This document shows, one piece after another, positions 16,461-24,546 of a stretch of 38,995 nt of DNA (position 1 is its first letter; every line of letters begins with the position of its first letter). The notes beneath the pieces are model-generated. The model saw only the letters and a program-made list of their open reading frames with translations. It was not told where the DNA came from and ran no database searches. Source of the DNA: Clostridia bacterium (GTDB lineage: Bacteria; Bacillota; Clostridia; Oscillospirales; Acutalibacteraceae); the NCBI GenBank assembly GCA_017475765.1, contig JAFVEY010000034.1, positions 1 to 38,995 on the forward strand, written 5' to 3'. The position numbers and the translations under genes are program-made.

Positions 16461-16992
16461 GGGTCAAATTCTTTCAAGTTTGTAATTATTGTTAATTTTA
16501 AGAATTAATTTAATGAACAGGTCTGCAAAAGCACCGGACGGATAAAAAAAGCGGAAAGGGGGGTTATTGGTGGTTTTTTTTGCGGGAAAATGCGCTTTTA
16601 AAGGCGTTTTGAATATGAAAGGGAGGTAAAAAACCATTAAATGGAGGAAATGGATCCGTTGACGGGATCAGGATTTTCTGTAACAAATTGAACGGGGAAA
16701 TATGTAAATTATGGAATCGGAATCAAAATAATTCACTAATTTAAAAGCAACAAAAACCGCATGATAATCAGGAAAAAACGGGTATAATCACATATTAAAT
16801 AAAATGTAATCAACAGATAACACGGTTTTTAAAAGAATTACATTTTTGTAACAGGTGATTTCTTGCAATTTGCACATAAATTACAAATTGTTAATTTCTG
16901 ATAAGGAAAAAAGAGGGGGTTAAGCGGTCGAAAAATGAATTGATTGAGTGTCGAATTGGGTAATATGCACAAATACAGAGGCTTGGTTTTAT
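16461..16992 (+). other. Long AT-rich non-coding region
   Basis: About 530 bases without a convincing gene on either strand. It is very AT-rich with purine-rich patches (for example 16544-16565 and 16904-16920). A 7-bp inverted repeat CAATTTG/CAAATTG lies at 16866-16890, and a TATAAT box near 16782 lacks a good -35. I looked for a c-di-AMP (ydaO-type) riboswitch, which often precedes wall-hydrolase genes, and did not find its conserved core. A regulatory role for the downstream wall gene is possible but not shown. Confidence 0.5.
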
Positions 16993-17021
16993 TTGACAAT
17001 ACTGAATTTTCAGCTTATAAT
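16993..17021 (+). promoter_or_regulatory. Promoter of the G5/3D wall-protein gene
   Basis: TTGACA (16993-16998), 17-base spacer, TATAAT (17016-17021): consensus in both boxes. The leader to the ATG at 17085 is about 57 nt and holds a small hairpin (CCAC/GTGG region near 17043-17053). Confidence 0.8.
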
Positions 17022-17084
17022 AACATCATCAAATGAAAACGCCCACCGTGGTGATGCGGACGGCGATAATTAAGGAGATATAAC

Positions 17085-18311
17085 ATGAACAGTCATAAGC
17101 AGAAAAAACATTCAGCCCTGAAGAAAACAGTATCCGTCGCAGTTATGGGTTCCGTTTGTCTGACAGCTGCATTCTCTGTTGCGGCGTTTACAAGAACAGT
17201 TACTGTTACAGACGGTGACAAAACGGTAACAATTAATACAATGAATACCGATACAAGCGATATCCTCGTTAAATCAGAGGTTTCTCTCGGTGATGACGAT
17301 AAGATCATCCGTACAGACAACGATAACGAAGATGTAAGCATTTCTGTATTGAGAGCTTTCAGCGTTGCCGAAGCTGCCGAGGAAGCAGCCTCTGAAAACA
17401 GCATCAATCTTATTGTCAAGGAAAATGATACGGTCGCTCTCGGTGAGGATAAAAATGAAAGCTCCGATATCGAAGTGCAGATCGAAAACTGGGTTTCCAT
17501 AAAGCTTGACCTCAGAGGCAAGGCTCTTGATAAGGACGTTCCTGCCGGAACGGTTGCCGATGCACTTGCTTACCTTAATATTGAGCTTTCAAAGGATGAT
17601 AAGCTCAATGTCAAGGCGGATCAGGAGCTTAAGGACGGCATGGAGCTTAAGATCACAAGAACTGAATATAAAAATGTAACCAAAACGGAAAAGATCGACT
17701 ATAAGACGATCGAAAAGGATACAGATGAGCTTTATGTCGGAGAATCCAAGGTTGCTTCCGAAGGCGCTGAGGGTGAGCGTAAGATCACTATTAAGGAAAC
17801 ATACGTCAACGGCGAAAAGACAGCTGAAGAGGTAACAGGCAACGAAGTGACAAAGGAAGCCGAGGACAGAGTGGTACTCAACGGCACAGCCGAAAAAGTC
17901 AGCAGAATTGATACGGCATCCGGAGCAATTACTGTCAACGAGTCTGCCAATACCATCACAGACAAGTATGGCAATACACTTAATTACACAAGAGTTATCA
18001 CAGGTTCCAGCACAGCTTACACAGCCGATCCGGGCGCTATATGCTCAACAGGTCGTCTTGCACGTTACGGCGTGGTAGCGGTTGACCCCGACATCATTCC
18101 TTACGGCTCTATCCTTTACATCGTATCTGATGACGGTATCGTATACGGCTATGCGGTAGCAGGTGATACAGGCGGATTTATCTACAACGGAACCGGCACA
18201 ATCGTTGACCTTTATTATCCTGATCTTCAGGACTGCTACAACTACGGCAGAAGAGGTGTGCAGGTATATGTTCTCTCAGGAGTATCTGAGGACGCAACAT
18301 ACAACAACTGA
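17085..18311 (+). CDS. Exported G5 and 3D domain cell-wall protein (YabE-like)
   Basis: A 408-aa protein starting after AAGGAG. An N-terminal membrane/signal segment (about 13-35) precedes a region like DUF348 repeats (VTDGDKTVTINT..., IKLDLRGKALDKDV...). A G5-type region follows around 190-275 (KTEKIDYKT, VNGEKTAEEV, NGT). The C-terminal ~100 residues form a 3D domain: GSSTAYTADPG from 307, VDPDIIPYGS, and the catalytic DTGG at 361-363. 3D domains are double-psi barrels related to MltA lytic transglycosylases; proteins of this layout (YabE, Rpf2/Sps types) remodel peptidoglycan. The TM stretch lacks a clear cleavage site, so the protein may remain anchored. It is monocistronic with its own promoter and terminator. 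Confidence 0.88.
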   Translation: MNSHKQKKHSALKKTVSVAVMGSVCLTAAFSVAAFTRTVTVTDGDKTVTINTMNTDTSDILVKSEVSLGDDDKIIRTDNDNEDVSISVLRAFSVAEAAEEAASENSINLIVKENDTVALGEDKNESSDIEVQIENWVSIKLDLRGKALDKDVPAGTVADALAYLNIELSKDDKLNVKADQELKDGMELKITRTEYKNVTKTEKIDYKTIEKDTDELYVGESKVASEGAEGERKITIKETYVNGEKTAEEVTGNEVTKEAEDRVVLNGTAEKVSRIDTASGAITVNESANTITDKYGNTLNYTRVITGSSTAYTADPGAICSTGRLARYGVVAVDPDIIPYGSILYIVSDDGIVYGYAVAGDTGGFIYNGTGTIVDLYYPDLQDCYNYGRRGVQVYVLSGVSEDATYNN

Positions 18312-18322
18312 TTATTATTTTC

Positions 18323-18349
18323 AAGGACGCTTCCGGGCGTCCTTTTTTT
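18323..18349 (+). terminator. Rho-independent terminator of the G5/3D gene
   Basis: AAGGACGC (18323-18330) pairs with GCGTCCTT (18337-18344) across a 6-base loop, followed by a T run. Confidence 0.88.
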
Positions 18350-18377
18350 GGCTTTTAAAAAGACAATGAATAAACAC

Positions 18378-18406
18378 TTGAAAAATTATTTATCATAGTA
18401 TATAAT
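18378..18406 (+). promoter_or_regulatory. vapBC promoter
   Basis: TTGAAA (18378-18383) and TATAAT (18401-18406), 17-base spacer, just upstream of a palindrome that would cover the transcription start. Confidence 0.65.
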
Positions 18407-18414
18407 GAGAAAAA

Positions 18415-18432
18415 TATATATCGTGATATATA
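18415..18432. promoter_or_regulatory. Palindromic operator of the vapBC operon
   Basis: TATATATC and GATATATA arms flank a central GT, giving an 18-bp palindrome eight bases after the -10 box and 16 bases before the vapB ATG. Type II antitoxins autorepress by binding such sites, with the VapBC complex as co-repressor. The palindrome is seen; binding is inferred. Confidence 0.6.
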
Positions 18433-18448
18433 CAAAGGAGCTGATTTT

Positions 18449-18679
18449 ATGGAAATTGCAAAAGTATTTGAGAACGGAAGAAGTCAGGCGGTCAGATTAC
18501 CGAAAAAATTCAGATTTGATGTCGATGAGGTGATTGTTCAGAGATTAGGAAATGCCATTATACTTGTGCCGGATAATATGATATGGGAAACTTTTCTGAA
18601 TGGTATTAACAGTTTTTCAGAGGATATTTTTGAAAATGGGAGAGATTCGGAAATTCCGAATGAAAGGGAAAGTATATGA
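18449..18679 (+). CDS. vapB: VapB-type antitoxin (AbrB/MazE-like DNA binding)
   Basis: A 76-aa protein preceded by AAAGGAG. Its first 45 residues follow the swapped-hairpin AbrB fold of VapB/MazE antitoxins: a FENGRSQAVRLPKKFRF segment, then a DEVIVQRLGNAIILVP segment. The acidic tail (residues 46-76) would wrap the toxin. It overlaps the toxin gene by four bases (ATGA), the usual antitoxin-first order that keeps antitoxin in excess. Codon choice here is more AT-rich than in neighbouring operons, consistent with horizontal acquisition. Confidence 0.9.
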   Translation: MEIAKVFENGRSQAVRLPKKFRFDVDEVIVQRLGNAIILVPDNMIWETFLNGINSFSEDIFENGRDSEIPNERESI

Positions 18680-19074
18680 AGTATATGCTAGATACAAATA
18701 TTTGCATTTATGCGATAAAAAAGAAACCACAGAGTGTTTTTGAAAGAATGCGTGCTGAACTTCCAAATGGATTGTGTATCTCTTCAATTACTTTAGCTGA
18801 ATTACAGCATGGTGTCGCAAAAAGCCAATTCCCTGAAAGAAATGCAGCTGCATTAGTACAGTTTCTTACTGTTTTTAACATACTGCCGTTTGATGATTTG
18901 GCAGCTGTGGAATATGGGAAAATTTGTGCATATTTGCAAAAAAAAGGAACTCCTATCGGAACAATGGATATGCTTATCGCTGCCCATGCTAAAACCGCAA
19001 AGATGATTCTGGTAACGAATAATACGAGAGAATTTGAACGGGTGCCCGAATTGGAATTAGAAAACTGGGTATGA
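18676..19074 (+). CDS. vapC: VapC-type PIN-domain ribonuclease toxin
   Basis: A 132-aa PIN domain of normal VapC length. Acidic active-site residues are in the expected places: Asp6 in MLDTNIC, Glu in ITLAELQHG, and Asp in the later TMDMLIAAHA; the NNTREF segment near the end completes the family pattern. VapC toxins are Mg-dependent endoribonucleases that commonly cut tRNA anticodon loops or rRNA. Here it pairs with the VapB encoded four bases earlier. All key residues are intact, so the toxin is probably active. Confidence 0.93.
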   Translation: MKYMLDTNICIYAIKKKPQSVFERMRAELPNGLCISSITLAELQHGVAKSQFPERNAAALVQFLTVFNILPFDDLAAVEYGKICAYLQKKGTPIGTMDMLIAAHAKTAKMILVTNNTREFERVPELELENWV

Positions 19075-19094
19075 ATGTTTATTCATTATAATCT

Positions 19095-19127
19095 AAGCTC
19101 TGGCTGTTTTAATGACCGGAGCTTTTT
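19095..19127 (+). terminator. Rho-independent terminator of vapBC
   Basis: AAGCTCTGG and CCGGAGCTT arms (one G-U pair) around a 12-base loop, then a T6 run. Confidence 0.82.
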
Positions 19128-19249
19128 TCTTATTTTGAAATTTGTTCATTTATCATTATTTATTTTTTGAATGGTATATCATTTGAGGGATTTATGTGCT
19201 ATAATGACTGTGTATCATTATAATATTGAACAAAACAGTAGGTGAAAGT

Positions 19250-21061
19250 ATGGCTTTTGACAGAGATAAAATAAGAAACTTCAGTATTATTGCACATATT
19301 GATCACGGTAAATCTACACTTGCCGACAGAATACTTGAACAGACAAAATCTGTCGCTGTCCGTGATATGGAAAATCAGCTTCTTGATAATATGGATCTGG
19401 AGCGTGAAAGGGGTATTACCATAAAGGCTCATGCCGTGACACTTCTTTATCATGCCGATGACGGAGAGGAATATATTTTTAATCTGATCGATACACCCGG
19501 TCATGTCGATTTTAACTATGAGGTCTCACGCTCGCTGGCCGCCTGTGAGGGCGCTGTCCTTGTTGTGGATGCTTCCCAGGGCATAGAGGCTCAGACCCTT
19601 GCCAATACCTATCTTGCGCTGGATGCCGGTCTGGAGATCGTTCCGGTGATCAACAAGATAGATCTGCCGAGTGCCGACCCCGAAAGAGTGAAAAAAGAGA
19701 TCGAGGACGTGATCGGTCTGCCTGCCGAGGACGCACCGTGCGTATCGGCAAAGGCAGGACTGAATATACATGACGTTATGGAGCAGATCGTGAACCTGAT
19801 TCCGCCGCCGGAAGGCGACAGCGAAAAGCCGCTTCAGGCGCTGATCTTCGATTCGTATTATGACAGCTATAAGGGTGTTATCATCTATGTACGGCTGAAG
19901 GAAGGTCAGCTTCATGTCGGAGATACGATCAGACTGATGGCGACAGGTTCGGAATTTAATGTCGTGGAGCTGGGCTTTATGAGGGCGACAAGCCTTGAGC
20001 CGACACAGGCGCTTTATGCAGGCGAAGTCGGCTATATAGCCGCTTCTATCAAGACCGTCAGCGATGCAAGGGTGGGCGATACGGTGACATTGGCGCAAAA
20101 GCCTGCCGCTGAGCCGCTTCCCGGTTACAGAGCCGTTCAGCCGATGGTTTTCTGCGGCATTTATCCTGCCGACGGCGCTAAATACGGCGATCTCCGTGAC
20201 GCTCTTGAAAAGCTGGAGCTGAATGATGCTTCTCTTTCGTTTGAGCCTGAAACCTCGATCGCCCTCGGATTCGGCTTCCGCTGTGGATTCCTCGGTCTTC
20301 TGCATATGGAGATCATACAGGAACGGCTGGAAAGAGAATATAATCTTGACCTTATCACGACCGCTCCCAGCGTTATTTACAGAATCACCAAAACAGACGG
20401 AACGGTTGAAATGATAGACAATCCGACCAATTATCCCGACCCCGGTCAGATACAAACGGCAGAGGAGCCGATGACAGAAGCGCATATCTATGCACCGTCA
20501 GAATATGTCGGCAATATCATGGAGCTTTGTCAGGACAGACGGGGCGTGTTCAGGGATATGAAATATATTGATGCCGACCGTGTCGATATTCATTACGATC
20601 TGCCGCTTGCCGAGATCATCTATGACTTTTTCGATACGCTCAAATCACGCACAAGAGGATATGCTTCTTTCGACTATGAGCTTTCGGGATATACGCCGTC
20701 AAAACTCGTCAAGCTCGATATTATGCTCAACGGAGAGGTAGTGGACGCTCTTTCGTTCATTATCCATGCGGATAAGGCTTATGGCAGGGCAAGGAAAATG
20801 GCGGAAAAGCTGAAGGAGAAAATTCCGAGACAGCTTTTTGAGGTGCCGATACAGGCGTGTATCGGAGGAAAAATTATTGCAAGAGAAACCGTCAAGGCGA
20901 TGCGCAAGGATGTGCTGGCAAAGTGCTACGGCGGCGATATCACAAGAAAGAAAAAACTGCTTGAAAAGCAGAAGGAAGGCAAGAAGAGAATGAGACAGCT
21001 CGGTTCGGTGGAGGTTCCTCAGGAAGCGTTTATGGCTGTACTCAAGCTGGATACGGAGTAA
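19250..21061 (+). CDS. lepA: Elongation factor 4 (LepA), translational GTPase
   Basis: A 603-aa protein of standard LepA length. The start is set at ATG 19250 ([20 protein letters not shown]), with an AGGTGA site upstream; a TTG eight codons earlier is unlikely. G1 is [10 protein letters not shown]2 lies in [11 protein letters not shown]3 is DTPGH and G4 is NKID. Domain II, the EF-G-like domains and the Lys/Arg-rich LepA C-terminal domain ([16 protein letters not shown]) all follow. LepA acts on the ribosome in initiation and back-translocation. It leads a tightly packed operon with four downstream genes. Several -10-like boxes lie within 19195-19225, but no clean -35. Confidence 0.97.
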   Translation: MAFDRDKIRNFSIIAHIDHGKSTLADRILEQTKSVAVRDMENQLLDNMDLERERGITIKAHAVTLLYHADDGEEYIFNLIDTPGHVDFNYEVSRSLAACEGAVLVVDASQGIEAQTLANTYLALDAGLEIVPVINKIDLPSADPERVKKEIEDVIGLPAEDAPCVSAKAGLNIHDVMEQIVNLIPPPEGDSEKPLQALIFDSYYDSYKGVIIYVRLKEGQLHVGDTIRLMATGSEFNVVELGFMRATSLEPTQALYAGEVGYIAASIKTVSDARVGDTVTLAQKPAAEPLPGYRAVQPMVFCGIYPADGAKYGDLRDALEKLELNDASLSFEPETSIALGFGFRCGFLGLLHMEIIQERLEREYNLDLITTAPSVIYRITKTDGTVEMIDNPTNYPDPGQIQTAEEPMTEAHIYAPSEYVGNIMELCQDRRGVFRDMKYIDADRVDIHYDLPLAEIIYDFFDTLKSRTRGYASFDYELSGYTPSKLVKLDIMLNGEVVDALSFIIHADKAYGRARKMAEKLKEKIPRQLFEVPIQACIGGKIIARETVKAMRKDVLAKCYGGDITRKKKLLEKQKEGKKRMRQLGSVEVPQEAFMAVLKLDTE

Positions 21062-21442
21062 ATGATGAAAAAGACAGTATTGCTATATCATTTTGACGAA
21101 ACGGAGCTGCCGAAGGTCAGAAGAGCGCTTCTGCCGCTGAAATTCCGCATAAGGGCAGTCGGAAAAGAGGAGTATTCCTATCCGATAGGAGTGCTGGCAG
21201 GAGCTGACGAGGCGGACGAAAACGGATATCCTGCCTGCACAGAGGAGTTCGGAAGGCTTGTTGTTATGGGCGGACTGCTGAGTGCGGAAATCGACAAGGT
21301 GATTCTCGGACTGAGAAAGGCAGGCTTCGGCAGAGAGGTCCTGAAAGCGGTGATTACCCCGACCAACAGAGGATGGAATGCCTTTGAGCTGTACAGGGAA
21401 ATACACCGTGAGCATGAACAGCTCAGCGGCGGAGCAAAATAA
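21062..21442 (+). CDS. DUF3783-like small protein
   Basis: A 126-aa protein whose ATG follows directly after the lepA stop codon; an ATG one codon later is equally possible. It begins with an LLYHF-type strand, and a later block (VVMGGLLSAEIDKVILGLRK, then VLKAVITPTNRGW) matches the pattern I associate with the DUF3783 family in Clostridia. The family's role is not known. No membrane or secretion signals are seen. Expression is probably coupled to lepA. Confidence 0.6.
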   Translation: MMKKTVLLYHFDETELPKVRRALLPLKFRIRAVGKEEYSYPIGVLAGADEADENGYPACTEEFGRLVVMGGLLSAEIDKVILGLRKAGFGREVLKAVITPTNRGWNAFELYREIHREHEQLSGGAK

Positions 21443-21777
21443 TGTATTATACCTACATACTGCGCTGCTGTGACGATAGTCTTTACACGGGGATAGCCTC
21501 GGATATCGACAGGCGGATGGGCGAGCATTTCGGCAGAGGAAAAATGTGCGCCCGATATACCCGTTCCAGAAAAGCCAAGCGGTTGGAAGCCGTCTGGAAA
21601 AGCGGCACACGGTCAGAGGCTTCAAAGCTGGAATACCGGATAAAGCAATTGGACAGAGATAAAAAGCTGATTCTGATCGGGGAAAATACCATGCAGCTTT
21701 TCGGCGATAAGATCAATGCGGAAAACTACGAAAGGATGGATGATCCGGAGCTGTTCGGACGTTGGAACAAAGAGTGA
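21442..21777 (+). CDS. GIY-YIG nuclease-superfamily protein (UPF0213/YhbQ-type)
   Basis: A 111-aa single-domain GIY-YIG protein. The YTYILRC strand and the LYTGIASDIDRRMGEH segment give the two-part signature, with the conserved Arg in the helix and a downstream Glu in KLEYRIKQL. Stand-alone members (YhbQ, YazA) are implicated in nucleic-acid cleavage or repair and are widespread in Firmicutes. Family members are usually 80-100 aa; this one has a C-terminal extension of about 20 residues. It overlaps the previous stop by one base. Confidence 0.88.
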   Translation: MYYTYILRCCDDSLYTGIASDIDRRMGEHFGRGKMCARYTRSRKAKRLEAVWKSGTRSEASKLEYRIKQLDRDKKLILIGENTMQLFGDKINAENYERMDDPELFGRWNKE

Positions 21778-23279
21778 AAAATATATATGATTTGCTGAAA
21801 AAATACTACGGATATGATTCGTTCAGAAAAAATCAGGAGGATATCATTAACCATATTCTCAGCGGCAGAGATGCTGCGGCAATTATGCCGACAGGCGCCG
21901 GAAAATCCATTTGCTATCAGATCCCGGCGCTGGCGATGGACGGGATAACGCTGGTGATCTCTCCGCTGATATCGCTGATGCAGGATCAGGTCAGGGCGCT
22001 TATCTCAAACGGCGTCCGTGCCGCTTACCTTAACAGCTCACTTTCCCCCGGACAGATGGAGCTGGCAATAAGAAATGCGGCGGCAGGGGTATATAAGATC
22101 ATTTATGTCGCTCCCGAAAGGCTGGAAGCGCCGAGCTTTATGCGTTTTGCCTGTCAGGCGGATATTTCGCTGATTGCGGTTGACGAAGCGCATTGTGTTT
22201 CACAATGGGGACAGGATTTCCGTCCGAGCTATCTCAGGATAGCGGATTTTATCGGGAGACTGCCGAACAGACCGCCCGTTGCCGCTCTGACGGCAACCGC
22301 AACCGAAAGAGTCAAAAAGGATATACTGGAAAAGCTGGGACTGAGAAATCCCTTTACCGTTACGGCAAGTTTTGACAGACCAAACCTGTATTTCGGGATT
22401 CATACGCCGATCGACAATATTCAGTTTATCAGCGACTATATTGCCCGCCGTCCCGATGATTCGGGAATTATCTACTGCTCCACAAGGAAGGAAACCGAAA
22501 AGGTGGTGCAGGAGCTACGGGCGAACGGTTTTTCCGCTTTGCCCTATCATGCAGGAATGAGCGATTCCGACAGAAAATATGCACAGGAGGAATTCACCTA
22601 CGACCGCACAAAGATCATCGTTGCGACCAATGCGTTCGGCATGGGAATTGACAAGCCTAATGTGCGCTTTGTGATACATAACAATATGCCGTCCTGCATT
22701 GAGGACTATTACCAGCAGGCAGGAAGAGCAGGGCGTGACGGCGACCCGGCAGATTGTATTCTGCTTTACAGCGGCAGGGATGTCCGTCTGCAAAGCTATA
22801 TGATACATCAGGTGCCGGAAAATGATTCGATGACTGCCGAACAAAGACGGGAGTTTATCGAAGCAGAAGAGGAAAAGCTGAAGCTGATGACCTTTTATGC
22901 CACTTCAAAATCCGTATGTCTGAGAAAAAGGCTGCTGCAGTATTTCGGGGAATATACCAAAAGCCAATGCAGCAACTGCAGCGTGTGCAATGAAGATATT
23001 CAGGAAAGAAGTGTCGGTTTTGCAGAGGGCGGCAGTATGATCATAGACGAAGCGCTGCTGGCAAGGCTCAGGGCAAAGACAAGGCTGATATCCATGCAGC
23101 AGAGTGTCCCGATTTATTCTGTGGCGGGAGATGCCATGCTGCGTGAGCTTGCGGTCAAAAAGCCCCGTGAACTGGATGGTCTGAGAAAAATCAGCGGCTT
23201 CGGCGAGGAAAAGATCAGACGTTTCGGAAAGATATTTGTTGATGTGATCAATCAATATGAGGAGGAAGCGGATTTCTGA
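21774..23279 (+). CDS. recQ: RecQ-family ATP-dependent DNA helicase (short form)
   Basis: I place the start at GTG 21774, which overlaps the previous stop (GTGA) and has GGA seven bases upstream; TTG 21762 is the alternative. The product is 501 aa versus about 600 for typical RecQ. Helicase motifs are complete: MPTGAGKS (I), VDEAH (II), LTATAT (III), and GRAGRDG (VI). The zinc-binding module with four Cys (CLRKR...CSNCSVC) is present, then sequence passes almost directly to an HRDC-like end (ending ISGFGEEKIRRFG). The winged-helix part of the RQC region therefore seems missing. It unwinds DNA during recombination and fork repair and sits in an operon with nuclease-like and alkylation-repair genes. 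Confidence 0.93.
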   Translation: MKNIYDLLKKYYGYDSFRKNQEDIINHILSGRDAAAIMPTGAGKSICYQIPALAMDGITLVISPLISLMQDQVRALISNGVRAAYLNSSLSPGQMELAIRNAAAGVYKIIYVAPERLEAPSFMRFACQADISLIAVDEAHCVSQWGQDFRPSYLRIADFIGRLPNRPPVAALTATATERVKKDILEKLGLRNPFTVTASFDRPNLYFGIHTPIDNIQFISDYIARRPDDSGIIYCSTRKETEKVVQELRANGFSALPYHAGMSDSDRKYAQEEFTYDRTKIIVATNAFGMGIDKPNVRFVIHNNMPSCIEDYYQQAGRAGRDGDPADCILLYSGRDVRLQSYMIHQVPENDSMTAEQRREFIEAEEEKLKLMTFYATSKSVCLRKRLLQYFGEYTKSQCSNCSVCNEDIQERSVGFAEGGSMIIDEALLARLRAKTRLISMQQSVPIYSVAGDAMLRELAVKKPRELDGLRKISGFGEEKIRRFGKIFVDVINQYEEEADF

Positions 23280-23296
23280 CCGCTCCGGAGGGTGAC

Positions 23297-23983
23297 ATGA
23301 ATAACGAAATAAGACAGACACTTCTGAAAATGGGAGAGGATAAGCTCAAGGATTTTTCGGTTTCGCTGATTCCGGGAGCAAAGGGTATCATAGGAATACG
23401 GCTGCCAAAGCTCAGGGAGTATGCAAAGGTGCTTGCGAAAACTCAGGGTGAAGCCGCTCTGGAGGGCGATGACAGATATTATGAGGAAACAATGCTGAGA
23501 GGAATGATCATCGGTTATCTGAAAACGGATGATGACAGAAAATTCGGACTCATACAAGCATTTATTCCGCTGATTGATAACTGGGGTGTGTGCGACAGCT
23601 TTTGCTCCACGCTTAAATTTACCCGAAAATGTCTTGGCAGAATGTGGGATTTTCTGCATCCTTATATTCACTCCGACAAAGAATTTGAACAGCGTTTCGC
23701 TGCCGTTATGCTGCTTGATTATTTTGTCAGCGAGGTATATATTGATCAAACCCTCACAGCGCTGTCGGAGATCAATACAGCGGCATATTATTCGTCTATG
23801 GCGGCTGCGTGGGCGCTGGCGGAATGTTATATCAAATTTCCCGGCAAGGCAGAGGTATATATAACAGAAAAACGCTTTGATAAGGATACACATAATCGGG
23901 CAATACGGAAAATCTGCGATTCTTACAGAGTAGAGCAGGATAAAAAGTCCCGGCTTAAGGAGCTTGTGATAAAAAGCAAGTAA
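23297..23983 (+). CDS. DNA alkylation repair protein (AlkD-like HEAT fold)
   Basis: A 228-aa all-helical protein with an excellent GGAGGGTGAC site 17 bp after recQ. The GIRLPKLREYAK start and the FIPLIDNWGVCDSFCS segment are typical of AlkD-family DNA glycosylases, in which HEAT-like repeats cradle alkylated DNA; the catalytic Asp in AlkD lies in the WD/NWxxCD region, matched here by DNWGVCDS. Length is normal. It likely removes bulky or cationic alkyl bases. Fifth gene of the lepA operon. Some members (AlkD2) lack activity, so activity is not certain. Confidence 0.85.
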   Translation: MNNEIRQTLLKMGEDKLKDFSVSLIPGAKGIIGIRLPKLREYAKVLAKTQGEAALEGDDRYYEETMLRGMIIGYLKTDDDRKFGLIQAFIPLIDNWGVCDSFCSTLKFTRKCLGRMWDFLHPYIHSDKEFEQRFAAVMLLDYFVSEVYIDQTLTALSEINTAAYYSSMAAAWALAECYIKFPGKAEVYITEKRFDKDTHNRAIRKICDSYRVEQDKKSRLKELVIKSK

Positions 23984-24038
23984 TTGATTTATGGAGGGGA
24001 AAGCGGCGGCTTTGCTTTCTTGGTCTGGGGTATTTATG

Positions 24039-24148
24039 GTAAACGACATTTAAATTATCCCATTAAAATTATGCGGGTGCAGGGGCTTCAGCTCCTGCCG
24101 GGGTCCAGGGCGAGCAGTCCTGGTGGGGTTTGGGGCGACGCCCCAATT
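24039..24148 (+). repeat. Interspersed structured repeat, short form (copy 2)
   Basis: Same family as 14815-14985 and 37797-37968, with conserved ends GTAAAC and CCCCAATT, but only 110 bp. The 3' end is a compact TGGGGCG/CGCCCCA hairpin; in the long copies about 60 bases with a three-way junction sit at exactly this point. The GCAGG/CCTGC and CCAGG/CCTGG hairpins are retained. It lies in the leader of the gene at 24175. Confidence 0.85.
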
Positions 24149-24174
24149 GTAATAGAAATACAGGAGAATCTGAA

Positions 24175-24489
24175 ATGACAAGGGAAACAGCAAAAAGAAT
24201 GATAAAGGGACATCCGTTTTCAAGGCAGGAACAGGCAAGAGAGGATATTGACGAAAAAGATTATGTGTCGGTTGAGATGGTTCCTGTTTTTGAGCTTGAC
24301 GGGAATAATTTTCAGTTTACGGCAATGTATAAGATCCGGCTGGAGGACGGCGGTTATATCTACGGAAGAGCAATGACGATAGACGAGCTGTGCAGGCTTC
24401 AGCAGTCGGCGGCAAGGGGAGAGGTATTCCGCATTATGTACCTCAGAAAATCAAGGATCATTATTGAAATTGAAGAAAAGAATGTGTGA
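24175..24489 (+). CDS. Small protein of unknown function
   Basis: A 104-aa soluble protein. The start at 24175 is chosen for its CAGGAG site eight bases upstream; upstream codons in the same frame fall in the repeat. It starts MTRETAKRMIKGHPF, has an acidic turn, and a beta-rich core (QFTAMYKIRLEDGGYIYGRA; FRIMYLRKSRIIIEI). I do not recognise the family. Its leader carries repeat copy 2, and it precedes the ABC transporter by 57 bp. Confidence 0.6.
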   Translation: MTRETAKRMIKGHPFSRQEQAREDIDEKDYVSVEMVPVFELDGNNFQFTAMYKIRLEDGGYIYGRAMTIDELCRLQQSAARGEVFRIMYLRKSRIIIEIEEKNV

Positions 24490-24546
24490 ATATACAAAAT
24501 GTTGATATATTATTGATTATACTATGTGTATAGGGAGCGTGAATGT

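Noticed and set aside
16461-16992. c-di-AMP (ydaO-type) riboswitch upstream of the wall-protein gene
   Set aside because: Looked for its conserved purine-rich core blocks and could not find them. The promoter also lies downstream of most of this region.
23990-24052. A 20-codon frame starting ATG GAG GGG after the AlkD-like gene
   Set aside because: No ribosome binding site, runs into the repeat, and composition is not protein-like.
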